DNA of 64,000 bases from Isoetes taiwanensis (lineage: Eukaryota; Streptophyta; Lycopodiopsida; Isoetales; Isoetaceae): NCBI GenBank assembly GCA_021234155.1, contig JAJEKV010000071.1, positions 4,400,483 to 4,464,482 on the forward strand, written 5' to 3'. The stretch's first letter is position 1. Each line of letters opens with the position of its first letter. Below the pieces are notes generated by a model that was not told the DNA's origin, ran no database searches, and saw nothing but the letters and a program-made list of their open reading frames with translations. Positions 1 through 11,400 of the stretch are shown here, piece after piece. A program made the position numbers and the translations under genes.

Positions 1-99
1 AGTTTTATCATTCATTTTGATCATTATCCTCCTCATTGGTAGTTTTAGTTAACTCAAAGTTTATCATATCCAATGGGTGTTCCGGTTGCGCAACAAATG

Positions 100-270
100 T
101 TTTGCTAAATTTAAATTTGTGATAAGATACTTGTTGGCCGCTTCTAAGAAATAACGTGTCAGTCAGTCGATCACTTTGAGTAACAAGGCTTAGGCTTTTG
201 CTTAATTTGAATTTGTAATAGGATACTCGTTGGCTTCTTCTAAGAAATAATGCTTCAGTCAGTCAATCAC
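100..270. repeat. 95-bp tandem duplication
   Basis: Two imperfect direct copies lie 95 bp apart. Copy 1 begins near 100 and copy 2 near 195. Each contains a TTTGCT...AATTTGTRATARGATAC block followed by CTTCTAAGAAATAA and CAGTCAGTCRATCAC. There is no coding signal. It probably belongs to decayed retroelement sequence, but I cannot name the family. Confidence 0.6.
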
Positions 271-1525
271 TGTTGTCTTGTGACATGCTATGTCCAATGC
301 ATTTTTTGACCTAGGTGATGGTAGATAACATCAAAGTCATTCAGTCACCACAAAGTAAGCATGGTAGGGGGTGACACCTTTATTCATCCTGATTCCTTTA
401 CATTTAATTAAGCACATGGAGCTGGTTTATAGGTCGAAATGTACATATTCTTGGAGGTCCAAAGCAAAATTTAGTGATCGAATTTTTGTTCATTATATGA
501 CATTTAAATCATCACCACATTATAACAAGAGAATTGAATTAAGAAAATTCCCTTTCCTCACAAAACAATGCCACTATCTTGGACAAAAGCCATATAGAAC
601 AAACATGTCTGCCGATCAATTCCTTCTATAGAAGTATCAATATATATAGTGGCTACCTCTTAGGTTTACTTTTGTCCTTCTAGACAAGGGCTCTGCAGAA
701 TATACTATCTTCCCGCCTCCAAGAAGACAATTTCTATATACTCTCATAAACCCTTAGGTTATGGACTTATTAGTGGAAGTTGGAAGAGTGCCATGCCATC
801 ACATGTGCTCCTCTTCGTTTCTTTATTTCTTTGTTTTATTTCTCATCTTGGAAAGCACCATTGTCGGGATCTTCTTACCAAGGCCTTGGACCACCACATT
901 GCGACCCCTGCACCCCTGTTATTATTGCTCCTTGAGTAGCTCTGCAATATCCTCTGTGCAAAGAGGGGATGTAGCAATAGCTGTTGCTGGTCAATGCTCG
1001 ATTTGAGTTTGTCTGTTGTCTTGTTGCCTAAGTGAGCTAGGAGTTTCGTTAGCTTGCACTTGTGGGCAACATTTGCACGTCTTGTTGGATGAAGCAACCT
1101 GACATGGGTAGTAGTTGTGTTGTCCACATTAGTCTGCAATGCTTGGAGTTGAGAGCTTAGCTCTTGTTGCCTCGACCTATGCCTCTCCAATTGTTGCATG
1201 CAATGGTACAACTGCACATGAGCGTTAGCATGAAGTCCCTTACCTTGCAAAACAATGATCTTGTGCAGCTCCCATCATTTCGCAGTCCCAAATGGAGGAG
1301 TGTTCTTCCAACTTTTTAAGTCTGAGGTCGCCTCTATATCCTCGGCAGATTTTGCCATGTCTAGAGTGATAATCTTGTCTTGTAGGGGCGAAAAATGTCA
1401 TTGCTGCAATTGACTTTCTGTGAAGTTTATTTGAACAGTTTGTTGGATCCTAGCAGTCATCTCCACAACTTACATTTGAAGTTGTGATCTATTCTCCTTA
1501 AATCTCCCCCTCAAAACACTCATTG

Positions 1526-2522
1526 TCATGAAATATGGTATCTATTGTGGTTGACATCGTGGCTTCTTTGAGAATCCACTGTATGCTTCTTGGATCCAAC
1601 TACAAACTTAGGCTTAGATTGTTCAGACTTCTTTCTTTTGAAAAACCTAGATTTCTTCTTTGAGAACTTCCGAGGTATCCTCTTAAAGGACTCATGCTCT
1701 TCCCCAAGCTGACGAGCCAACATCATCGCCATCTCAAAATCCTCAGGCTTGAATCCGACTATTTGCTTTTTAAGAGCAACATTAGATAAAACACCTAAAA
1801 AGAAAGCATTTTGTCGAGCCCCGGATACATCTCCAACCCTGTGGATATAACCCCATGCCTTATTGATGTAAGCACTGAGAGAAGTTGTCTTTTTATAGTA
1901 CCACATCTTCTCAAACACATCACGAGCATCATGCTAAGATGCATACTCCCCAATAAAGTACTTCCTAAAATCAGACTAGGTATTAACCTCCTTTTTCATG
2001 GTAGAACCATTCCACCAACTATAGGCGTCCGATTTCAGTCGCATCTACGCAATAAACAATCGCACCTTGTCTCCTTTAATGGTAGCCTCAAAAAAGGTCT
2101 CAAGCTTGTCAATCCAAGATGTCACCTCCTCAGCAGTACCTTTCCCATCTCCAATCCGGGATCTTGGCGCATTCAAAATTGCATATGTCCTTCTTGTTCA
2201 ATCCAGAACTCTTCAGTGACTACTCCACAGCAGCACTAATACCAACTACATCTGGGTCCACCACCACTATGAGAGGCTTTCCTTTCTCCGCAAACTTTCC
2301 ATGGCCATCCTTGCCAGCAAGGGTCTCCAATACGGTTCTCAAACCTGTGCGTCAAAAACTATCTTGAGGCTGTATTGCACACCCTGTAAATCCTCATCCA
2401 ATTTCGTCTGCATGGATTTCAAATTCTTTTGGGTCTCCTATATGAGAGAAGCCAGCCCTCATACATCAGATTTCTCTGCCATTGGAGTCGTTTGCCTTGC
2501 TATAGTATATGCGGCTCCATCT
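1526..2522 (-). pseudogene. LTR-retrotransposon gag polyprotein, broken
   Basis: Read on the minus strand, this stretch encodes a retrotransposon Gag (Retrotrans_gag type) capsid domain. Recognisable blocks in order are SWIDKLETFFEATIKGDKV (about 2140-2080), LKSDAYSWWNG, SDFRKYFIGEYAS, and then an open frame from 1918 to 1526 with YINKAWGYIHRVGD and a Lys/Arg-rich tail resembling a nucleocapsid linker. The W...F...Y spacing is typical of the capsid helices. At least three in-frame stops and a frameshift upstream of 1918 break it. Its primer-binding site lies just upstream at 2552-2564, so gene order and strand agree. The pol region would lie to the left, but none is recognisable in 1-1525. 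Confidence 0.75.
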
Positions 2523-2551
2523 TAACTATTCAAGGTCCAAGCTGCAAATCA

Positions 2552-2564
2552 GGTTCTAATACCA
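2552..2564 (-). promoter_or_regulatory. Primer-binding site, tRNA-iMet type
   Basis: The reverse complement reads TGGTATTAGAACC, one or two changes from the usual plant tRNA-iMet primer site TGGTATCAGAGC. It sits about 30 bp upstream of the minus-strand gag remnant, as expected for an LTR retrotransposon whose 5' LTR would lie to the right. The LTR boundaries could not be fixed. Confidence 0.65.
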
Positions 2565-2764
2565 CTGTTATGAATCAAAGTTAGTACCAAAAAATTTGAT
2601 TTGTATTCACATCAAACCATCCAAATGTTAAAATCTTCAAAATCTCCAAATCCAAAATCTTCCTAAAATTGAGACATAATCCCAAAATAAGTGAATAATG
2701 AGTAAATGAGACTATCGATGCATCTGTTATTTCTAAAGGAAAAGAAGATAATTTTATGTGTGAC

Positions 2765-3035
2765 AATCTTGTAGTTGATAGCGGAGTCGGGAGATTAGTA
2801 GTTTAATCTATTGATATGCTCAAGAACATATTGCATGAAATTGAAGGGAGTGGACTGCTGCAACTCACTGATCTCCAAAGGAATATTATTGACATACAAA
2901 ACGTTTTATGTGTCTCTGGTTTATCAGAAATCTATTTATGTTAGTCAATTAGCAGATCTGGGGTATAGAATCAACTTTGACTCAAAGGCTTGTAAAATCT
3001 ATTTTGTAAATAAATTAAAATTCTTGGCTTAGAGA
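2765..3035 (+). pseudogene. Copia retrotransposon protease / GAG-pre-integrase fragment
   Basis: A VVDSG motif at about 2771-2785 matches the Copia aspartic-protease active site (usual form VDSGAS). It is followed by QNVLCVSGLSE, the usual NVLYVPGL block. A frame change near 2930 then leads into SQLADLGYRINFDSKACKIY, the conserved segment that leads to the pre-integrase domain. An in-frame stop follows the protease motif. This is an isolated decayed fragment in the same orientation as the larger Copia remnant at 6955-9290. It could be a separate copy or a displaced part of that one. Confidence 0.65.
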
Positions 3036-6003
3036 TGTGGCAATCTTTTTCAAATGAAAGGCAGTACTTGTTGTTGAAGGTGTTCCTGGTAAAACCTTCA
3101 ACCTCAGTGGTTTAGAACCTCCAGATTGCTTGAGGCAACCACTCTGAGTGATAAAATCCCAAGAGAAAAGCTCAAACAATTGTTAAGAGCAGCTTTCCCT
3201 AAAGAGAAAAAAGTCTGCCTTGCAAGAATGCACGTTAAATGCAAACTAAAGGGATTTTGCTCATGATTCTTGATTCTAGAGATGCACAAGAACTTGAAGG
3301 ATGTTGGAAAAAAGATTAGATGGATTTGATTACGGGCAAACTTGTCAAATAGGCACTCCTGACAGGTCAATTTTTGGTCAATATCCCTGGCAGAGAGCTA
3401 GATTTCTAAACTCCTTACAGGTAGCCTCTTTTTGTGATCTGATGCTTCAATGCTCTTCTAAAATATTTGCACACAGTGTTCCAGAAAGCTCTTTGCAGAA
3501 AGAAGTGTGTCTTTTTGGAATTTGTGATTTTTGTGATAACTGCCTGTCAAAAAGTATGAATAGCAAAAAATTTTGGAACTGTTGGATGTTTGGATGCGCT
3601 TTTTTGCTTTATGCAATATCTATGCCTACAATGACTATGATGATGAATTGATAAAAGCTATTTGAGCAGTATATAAGTGTGGAATAACACTCACAGATCA
3701 ATGAGACTATGATGTAGACTCAAAGCTATGCCAATGAATCAAGCAAACATTATGCCCATCATGCACTTGTACTCTAGGTGCTTATATGCAATGCCTGTAC
3801 TTCCTCTTTTTTCAGAATAAGATGCAAAGGCAAAATAATGTATGAGGATTGACGTCTGTCACAAAATCAATAGGAAACTCTCATAAACTTGTCAACAAGG
3901 CTCGGATTTTCATTTAACTCAGGATCACGCAAGCAAACAATAACAATCCCAAGCTCTAAGTCTTGGGCACATGATCAAAAAGGTATACAATCAAGATAAC
4001 AACATAACCTGTCAATAATTCATGCGAAACATCAGGTTTGGAAGGCAGAAACAAGCTCCAAATGTATAAGCCGATTCTTCTTCAAGGTAATTGATCAGTC
4101 TTTTACCTCAAAGCCCTCGAAAATTTTCTGTGCACAGGAGCCCATTTTAAAATTCCCCTGTTTCGTCCTGTTCTTGGCTAATTCGGCCCAATGCTCTGTC
4201 TTTTAGCTTCTGTGATGCATTCTTGGTATTATACAGGGCAATTCGGCAGCTTAGAGTCATAATCAGGTGGTTACTTCAAGCTAATTTGCCGGATCTTGGC
4301 ATTTTCAAGAATTAGGGTTCTTGTCAGTTCTGTCGAGATATCCCACAGGCCGAACTCAACTGGGAAGTCCAAAGTATATAACGAAAATTAAAACCAATAT
4401 TATTAATAATTGACGTGTTATATCCACGTGGGCCTCGGTACCTCCACCGCCCCACACGCCCGGATGTACCACATGGCGGGGGGTGATTGGCTAAGGAATC
4501 TAGGCTGGGGGAGGGGGGTAAATAGGAAACTTTTTTTTGCAAAATAGGCTAAGGCACGATTCCCAAGAAGCAAAATTTGAAGGCCAAAATAAGCAATTTT
4601 TTTTATTTTCTTTTTTGCAAAAAGGATCTTTGTTAATGCTCTAGAGGATGCTGGAATCTTTTTTTGCAAAGGAGCCCTTTTGAATTTTGGCCTTGAAAGG
4701 GAGTAAATGGATGGTGATGTGGCATGTGGGCATGATGACTTGGCAATGTGAGGATGACATGGTAAACAAAGGTGATGAGGTGTCAAACAACTTGGCTAAG
4801 AATATTTTTTCTAGTCAAAACTTGAGATGAGGTGGACATGATGTGTATGACATGTGGATGATGATGTTGAAGTGTTGGTGATGATGTGGCAAAATGATGT
4901 GTCCCCCTTATGGATTCAACCATGTAATTTGAAGAACTTTTGCAAAAGATAGAATTTCAATGGAGTGACACGTGCATGGTGTGACATGGCAATGTGGATG
5001 ACATGTGTGGTGACTTGGCCTCTTTAAGTGTTGTCATAGGTCAATTTAAGCATTAATGCATACAATTTGCATTTTCTAGGCAAATTTCGACTTTTAAGTG
5101 CTTACCTTAGGAATTTTGCACTCTCTCTTATTTTTCGACTTTTAGAGAGAGGAAGTTGACCTTTTACCATGTCTATGACCAAGTCAAGTGGATATTTGTG
5201 CTTCAATGAGATGGTGAGGGCATGGTAAGTGTGTGTGGGATATGAGTGACATGTAAAGGGGAAGTTTTGACTAGAAAAAATCTTCTAGATTAAGCAAGAT
5301 GATTTGTAGTTGCCAAAAAGCACTTGGAAATAATTCATCTCATCCACAGGCACTTGCAAATGATCTGAATAACCAAAATAAGAAGAAGATATATGCGCCT
5401 TGCTCCCAACAAGGTCTAGAATCATATTTGTATGAGAATAGCCAAATAGAATGGAATTCAGGCATCAGTACCTGATCTTATCACCGAGCTCAAATGTAAC
5501 AGTATTTGAGCAAACCATATCCAGTGGATTGGTATCAACGAAATTTGGCATCATTACCAAATTATACTCAAGCTTCAGTACTTGATGGCTTCTTCAATCA
5601 TATCAGTAAATGAAGAAGCAAATAAGGTGCTAAGAAAATCCAAGTATTTGCCAATCTAACATACAACCTGTGCTCTGAACCACTCCAACATAAATCAGTT
5701 TCAGACCTTGCAATTCCTATGACAGAAGAATCTTCCTAATACATCAGATGCAAAACCCGGTTCTTCCTGCTAGCAAGAAAGAGCGGAAAAGGAAGGGTGA
5801 TAGACTTACTTCTTTCCAAAAAAATGAATTGTGATATTCTCTGATGAAAAAACCCAAAGAAACATCTCTATCTAATCTTGCAGATCTGTTCTTCACCTTA
5901 TAGGTCGGCATCCAAATGGATCTACCCTTTTGGCAAGTCTTTATTAAAGACAAAGTGCAGAAGTACCTTCTGTGTACAATTTTGAAGCAGTAAGAAGCGC
6001 AAG
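3036..6003. other. No recognisable gene; AT-rich, partly repetitive
   Basis: I see no convincing coding region. The ORFs here are short and show no family motifs. A G-box palindrome (CCACGTGG) lies at 4424-4431. Between about 4680 and 5260 the sequence repeats a loose motif of the form GATGACATGTGG/GATGTGGCA on one strand, a degenerate low-complexity block. Confidence 0.4.
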
Positions 6004-6638
6004 ATGTTGACAATTGTGTTTGTGTTTGTCTGCATTTGCATCTGCTCAAGACCACCTGTCTGTGGTTGTTTCTGCTGCAGCACATGGGCTTGCAAAAATG
6101 CAAGAGGCAGTACACGGTAAAGTAATGCATGTAAAAGCCATTCTGCCCCTTTCTTTGCCAGTGCATAATCGAGCAGCTATGGATAATGCATTCAGTGGGC
6201 TGAAAATAAGAATCGGAAAAAAATACCTTGATAGCAGAGTATGTGTTCAGACCCCTATGCATGTCCCTGCGTATCTAATTGCTGCCGAAATTTTGCTTGT
6301 ACAGGCGACAAACAGATGGTCGTGTGAAGGCAGAATCTAAAAGCATCCACAATATCTTGCCAAGAGTACCTGTATGGAAATCCCTCTTACAAAGAACTCA
6401 TCCTCGTTGGAGGATATTGCTGCAAGAATGCCACCGGAAAGATGCAGATGAATCACTCCATCAGATTTTTTCCTTCACTTCTCATGGAGAACAAATCCAT
6501 CAGGCCCTGCTAGCCACAGAAGCCAGAAATCCTTCTTCAAGTGCAACCGCTGTGATGATCCGACAGAAGGGAGGGCGGCTGCTCCCTAGCCGGCCAAGAA
6601 CAGCGCCATGGGCGCCAACCACTATGAGCTTTTTGTAA
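6004..6638 (+). CDS. Speculative two-exon small secreted protein
   Basis: I do not recognise this gene. A putative exon 1 (6004-6116) starts ATG and encodes about 37 residues with a very hydrophobic, cysteine-rich N-terminus (MLTIVFVFVCICIC...), resembling a secretion signal. It ends at a good donor (CG|GTAAAG). A putative exon 2 begins after a TTGTACAG acceptor at 6305 and stays open to TAA at 6638, joining in phase to give 148 residues. The C-terminal half is basic and ends in a Pro/Arg-rich tail (GRLLPSRPRTAPWAP). An unrelated 172-codon frame runs antisense over 5744-6262. There is no homology evidence, so this may be chance. The 310 bases downstream hold nothing recognised. Confidence 0.18.
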
Positions 6639-6954
6639 CTTGAAGCATCCAGTCATGGTAGGATTTAGGATGGGAATCAAAGGACATAATCATGCCAAGA
6701 ACTCAAATAGTAGCAAAGAACTCTTCAAGGGGTCTTCAAATCTTCAAATTTTTGCTTGAATCACCTTCATGACTTGCTTGTGTGACCTTAGTCAAATGTC
6801 ATCACCTTGCTCTTCAAGTCTTCTTATTAAAGTGCAAAGATGCATTCTCCTTGTATATCTAAGTTCAAGTCAAGGTGTGAGCATGAGAATATGAAAATGT
6901 GTCTTGCTCTTCCATGCTGCCATAGCATGGCAGCACTTGTATAAGTGTAAATTT

Positions 6955-8160
6955 AGTTAACGCACATGATGTGGAGTTGTGGCATAACAGGTTGGCCCAT
7001 ACCAACTGTAACAACATGAGACTCTTGGCCAATAAGGGTTGGATAGAATGTTATGGCAATAAAAACGGAAAATTTGTGGTGTGAAGCATGCATCCTTGGG
7101 GAGTTGAACAGACTGCCATTTACAAAATCCAAATATAGAGCAAAGATCTCCTTTGAACTTGTTCACAGTAATTTATGTGGGCCTTTAAATGTGAAAAGCA
7201 TATTCAGCAAGACATATTTTATCTCTTTTATAGACGACTATGCCAGAAAATGTATTTGCTACTGTCTATCTTGAAAATCACAAGCTCTGACAGCTCTAAA
7301 ACTACTTGTGACAGAAGTAGAAAGGAAAACATGAAGGGAAGTAAAGTGCATTACATCAGATCGAGGAGGAGAGTATTTGTCAAGCAAGTTTAAGCATGCA
7401 TCATTGATGTGATTAAAAGACAACCAACATGTAGGTACAGACCTTAGCAAAATGGAGCTGCAGAAAGAAAAAATATGACAATCACGGATGCAGTTAGAAT
7501 AACGATCAAATTCAGTGGTCTACCTAATTATCTTTGAAAGAAAGAAAGAATGAATGATTTTTATCGTCAAGGAGACCAATCAGCCTATGGGACCCAATGA
7601 AGGAGCGCAACAAACTTATTACAGCAATCAGATTCAAAATAAGCTACCATCTGCCAGACTACAAGGTAATGTGCCCCAAATTCTATGGCCAAATTCAAAT
7701 GAAAAAGTGAGCTTTCATATGTTCAAAATATATGGATGTTTAGTCTATACACACATGCCTTCTGAGCTTAGAAAAGTTAGACAGTAAAGTAATAGTTGGG
7801 TTTCTAGTAGGATATGACCAAGAATCAAAGGTATATAGGATATTCTTATGAGAAACAAAGGAGGTTTTGATCAATCGAGGTTGTAGAAGGTATTATCTAC
7901 AAGGACAAGTATTCAAAAGTGATGGGGAATAATAAGAAAGTAAAGACTGATAAAAATGTACAGTTTGACATTGATCCTCTTGAAAATGATGACACACAAG
8001 AACATGAAATCATCCATACGAATCATGCAGATGACAATGTAGAACCAAATGGAAATCAGGTCAATAATGAAATAGGGCAGAAAATAGACAAGGCAACAGA
8101 ACTAAAGAAAAGAAAAAACCAGACAGAAAGCTTCTTGAAGAACTTAAAATAAATGTGGAG
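6955..8160 (+). pseudogene. Copia retrotransposon integrase region, decayed
   Basis: The GAG-pre-integrase domain starts at about 6967 with a degenerate LWHNRLAHTN (zinc-finger histidines present). It continues at 7090 with CEACILGELNRLPFTKS and the start of the integrase core, FELVHSNLCGPLNV and FIDDYARK. Many stops and frame changes follow. The core continues as MFKIYGCLVYTHMPSELRK near 7720-7780 and GFLVGYDQESKVYR near 7800. From 7919 to 8152 there is a polar Asp/Asn-rich linker typical of the stretch between integrase and reverse transcriptase in Copia polyproteins. The order agrees with the reverse transcriptase downstream. It is not functional. Confidence 0.85.
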
Positions 8161-8279
8161 GATTATGGCAGAAATGAAATTGGCAGAAGCAGTGAATAAC
8201 GACAACATACTCATGAGCAAATCCTAGCTATCACAGATGATTTCGTAGTGCTCAGGAATGTTAATGAAGCCCTAAACTA

Positions 8280-9290
8280 TGAGGACAGTAAAAAATGGCT
8301 TGATGCCATGAGAAATGAGTTAGTGTCTTTTGACAAAACAGACTTATGAAACAATAGAATGCCCTGAAAACCAAATAATATTGGGAGTACATGGTTGTAT
8401 GACATCCAAACTAATGCAAATAAGAAGTAAGAGATACAAGGCCAGATTGGTAGCAAAAGGGTACACCAGAAAAAAAGGCAGAGGTTATGGAGAAACATAC
8501 TCATCCATTGTAAAATTGACAAGCTTGAGATTACTACTCCGCTTAGCAAATGCAATGAATCTGGATTTACATCACATGGATGTGAAAACTGCTTTTTTGA
8601 ATGCAAAACTGGAGGAAAAGGTATCTATGGGGCGTCTGCCAGGATTTGAGACTGAGAAGGGAAAGTATGGAGGCTCAACAAGGTTGTATGTGGCTTAAAA
8701 CAATCACCCTATGAATGATACATAATGGCTTTGAAAAACTAAAGGATGATGGAAATCTCTATAGGTTTCAAGCAGGTCATGAGTTTTGTATGATTGCCCT
8801 CTGTGTAGATGACTGTATTATGGCAACAAAATAGTTCTAAGTGCATGAAGCTTTTCAAAGACATTCTAATGTCCAGATTTGAAATGTCTGGTATGGGGGA
8901 ACTTAAACAATTCTTGAAGTTGTAGACAAGCACACCAAGACACTTAAACTCAACAAAAGTAGACACATCAACAATATGCTAAAAGAGGTTCAACCTAGAA
9001 GATGCAAATCCTATTAAAACTCATGATGTCCATGGACATAGACTGGCAGCAGAAACACCATTGTATGAAAATGAAGCATTGGAGATGGAAACAGTCCCAT
9101 AAAGAGCATTAGTTGGTTGTCTTCTTTATCTGGCAAACAACACACTCCAAACATTGCCTGCATAGTGAACATCCTCAGAAGGTGTCACAACCCAAACAAG
9201 AAACACTGAATAGCAGGAAAGAGAGTGTTGAAGTACTTAAAAGGGACTGTTGAGCTTGGAGTTACATATAATAAGGTGGTTACTGTTTAA
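8280..9290 (+). pseudogene. Copia reverse transcriptase (RVT_2), decayed
   Basis: The domain opens with KKWLDAMRNEL at about 8290 (usual W..AM..E). The best-preserved part is 8430-8640: KARLVAKGYTRKKGRGYGET, then LTSLRLLLRLANAMNLDLHH and MDVKTAFLNAKLEE, diagnostic of Copia RT. Further on come a decayed VDD catalytic box near 8800, then FKDILMSRFEMSGMGELKQF (8855-8915), a decayed GCLLYLANNT block near 9115, and KRVLKYLKGTVELGVTYNK (to about 9275). Several frames are used, so multiple indels and stops exist. RNase H is missing after 9290. It belongs with the integrase remnant upstream. Confidence 0.88.
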
Positions 9291-11400
9291 TGTTTAGGTA
9301 TTTAACAAGGTAACCATTGACAGATAAGGTTTCTAAGTTTGCTCGAGACGGCTAAGGCTTCGAAACCTGGAGCCAAAACCAATTTGAATTTGCCACAGAC
9401 TAGGCCATCGAAAATCGATTCTCAATCGATCGGAGGCTCAGGATATAAATCTAAGGTGGAACCTGGGATATTCAGTCATCTGGACGGAGCTGTATCAACC
9501 ATGTTCATAGCCTACCCTTGTGATTAGGGCTTGTGCTATCGAGGTATCTGGTATTTGAATTTAATCAATATTGCTATAGTACCATAGTCAATACCAATGG
9601 TATAGTACTAAAATCAAAACAGAAGCCACTAAATCACCCTCCAAACAACAAAAAGCATCCCTTAAATAAATGGATGTTTTATCCAAAGGCAATTAAAAAA
9701 TTATACAACTAAGATGACAATGTTTTTTAAGACAATGTTTTTTAACACAACAAATGACCAGAAGGGACAACCTTTCATGAGGCTTTCAATGAGTATTAAA
9801 ACTACTAGTGTGAGGTCAGATTCAATAATTCTCAACAAGCTAGTAAAGGGCTTATCCATTAAAGAAAACATAAAATTATTGATAAAATTATTGGGTATGT
9901 TCCTTTGAAAATTCTTGTGTGCCCTTGTCTTTAAAGGATAAAAAAAATGTGAATGGTGCCCTTGTATATAAAGGAACAAAAAAACGCTAATGTCCGAGTC
10001 ACGTTTCTTGATATGTGCTAGAAGGGTGAGAAGCTTATGTTGACGTATGACTTCGAATCAAGATCAGATCACGTTGTACTTGCATCACTTATGCACAAAC
10101 TTATCTAAATGGCTTACGCCATGCATGTGACCAAAAATAAAAAAAATATCAATATGTGAGGATCCCCATAACACAAAGAAACTATAGAAACACAAAAATA
10201 TAGAGATACATGAAAAAGTTGAAGCATAGTAACTTTTTGTGACTCTTAAAGCTCCATTGACTTTTTAAAAGGACAATAATAATGCTCTCATATTTATGTT
10301 CATGGAAGTTCCAAGATGGGGTTGCAATAGTTGATAGAACAAAGGGGTGCATTTATTTTTTATCCTACATTGGACAGATTGTGGCCCGAAGAATTGGATC
10401 CCCAATGGCCAAGATCCAACCACGTCCACACATTCACGATAAATTCTAAATTCACCCCAAATTTTTTTATAAAACCATTACCTTGAATTGTCACAGCCAT
10501 GGTAACCCCTAAAAAACATGAATCGAAGTTGGTCTTGAAGTTGGTGTTTCTAATAAACAAATAAAAGTAAGTCAACAAAATAAAGTGGTTGATTGTACTG
10601 TTACAAAGCCGATTTCATTCTCCACTATGTGATGACGATCTAAGAGCCAAGATAATACATTCTGTACGTAGTCATAGTCGTTGAAAAAATACAAAATTGT
10701 AACCTCTATATGCTGATTATGTCAGTTGTTGGTTGTTTCCATCCCCGATAAACTTATTTATGTACAGGCTACACATATACATTGAATTTTATGTACATAA
10801 AACTTACACATATACACTGAATACTAAGCAGAGAAGAGAATAAATTGGTACATGTTCGATACATCTTTTAATAATGAGTTGAAATGCATCATGAGACTAT
10901 CTTTCCTTCCTATGCCCCAAACAATGGTAAGAGTACCAAGGAAAAGAAGCTAATAGAATAAAGTTTTATAGTAAATGGTCTTTTCAATCGAACTATACAT
11001 ATCAAGTTCATTGGCATCGTGAAAGAAGAGGTAAAGAGGTATAAATAAATATACATGGACACAAATGCATAAGAGCTTTGAAAAAGTTTAAGATTATATT
11101 CCATATATATAGAGCTACTTGATTAAATGACAGTTTATAAACCTAATAATGTTTACATGCTATTTGCATGGATATAGTTGGTATTTCTGCTTGAAATATC
11201 CAACATGATTGAAGTAGATCATCAGTATTTGTAACTCAAATACGTAGTTGAAGTAGATCATGGATTCGTATTGTAGGATCCACATTTCTTGGCAGCTTAA
11301 TGTTCTGTAACATTCAAATGTTACATGCAACGATTGGCCGGATTTAATGGCTACCAAAGTGCCATCAATTGAGAAGGATCATGAAACTCAACCAGCTTTA
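9291..11400. other. Intergenic, 3' of the transporter gene
   Basis: No gene is recognised. Short direct duplications occur: GACAATGTTTTTTAA twice at 9717-9745, and a TGAAGTAGATCAT word twice at 11210-11262. Any 3' UTR of the minus-strand transporter gene should lie just below 11401, but I cannot fix a polyadenylation site. Confidence 0.4.

Noticed and set aside
3301-3651. 116-codon plus-strand ORF after the Copia fragment
   Set aside because: It has no Copia motif and overlaps an equally plausible antisense frame. There is no evidence for either.
5744-6262. 172-codon minus-strand ORF
   Set aside because: No family motifs and it spans what may be a plus-strand intron and exon. Composition is uneven (Cys/Ser/Phe-rich). 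Chance cannot be excluded.
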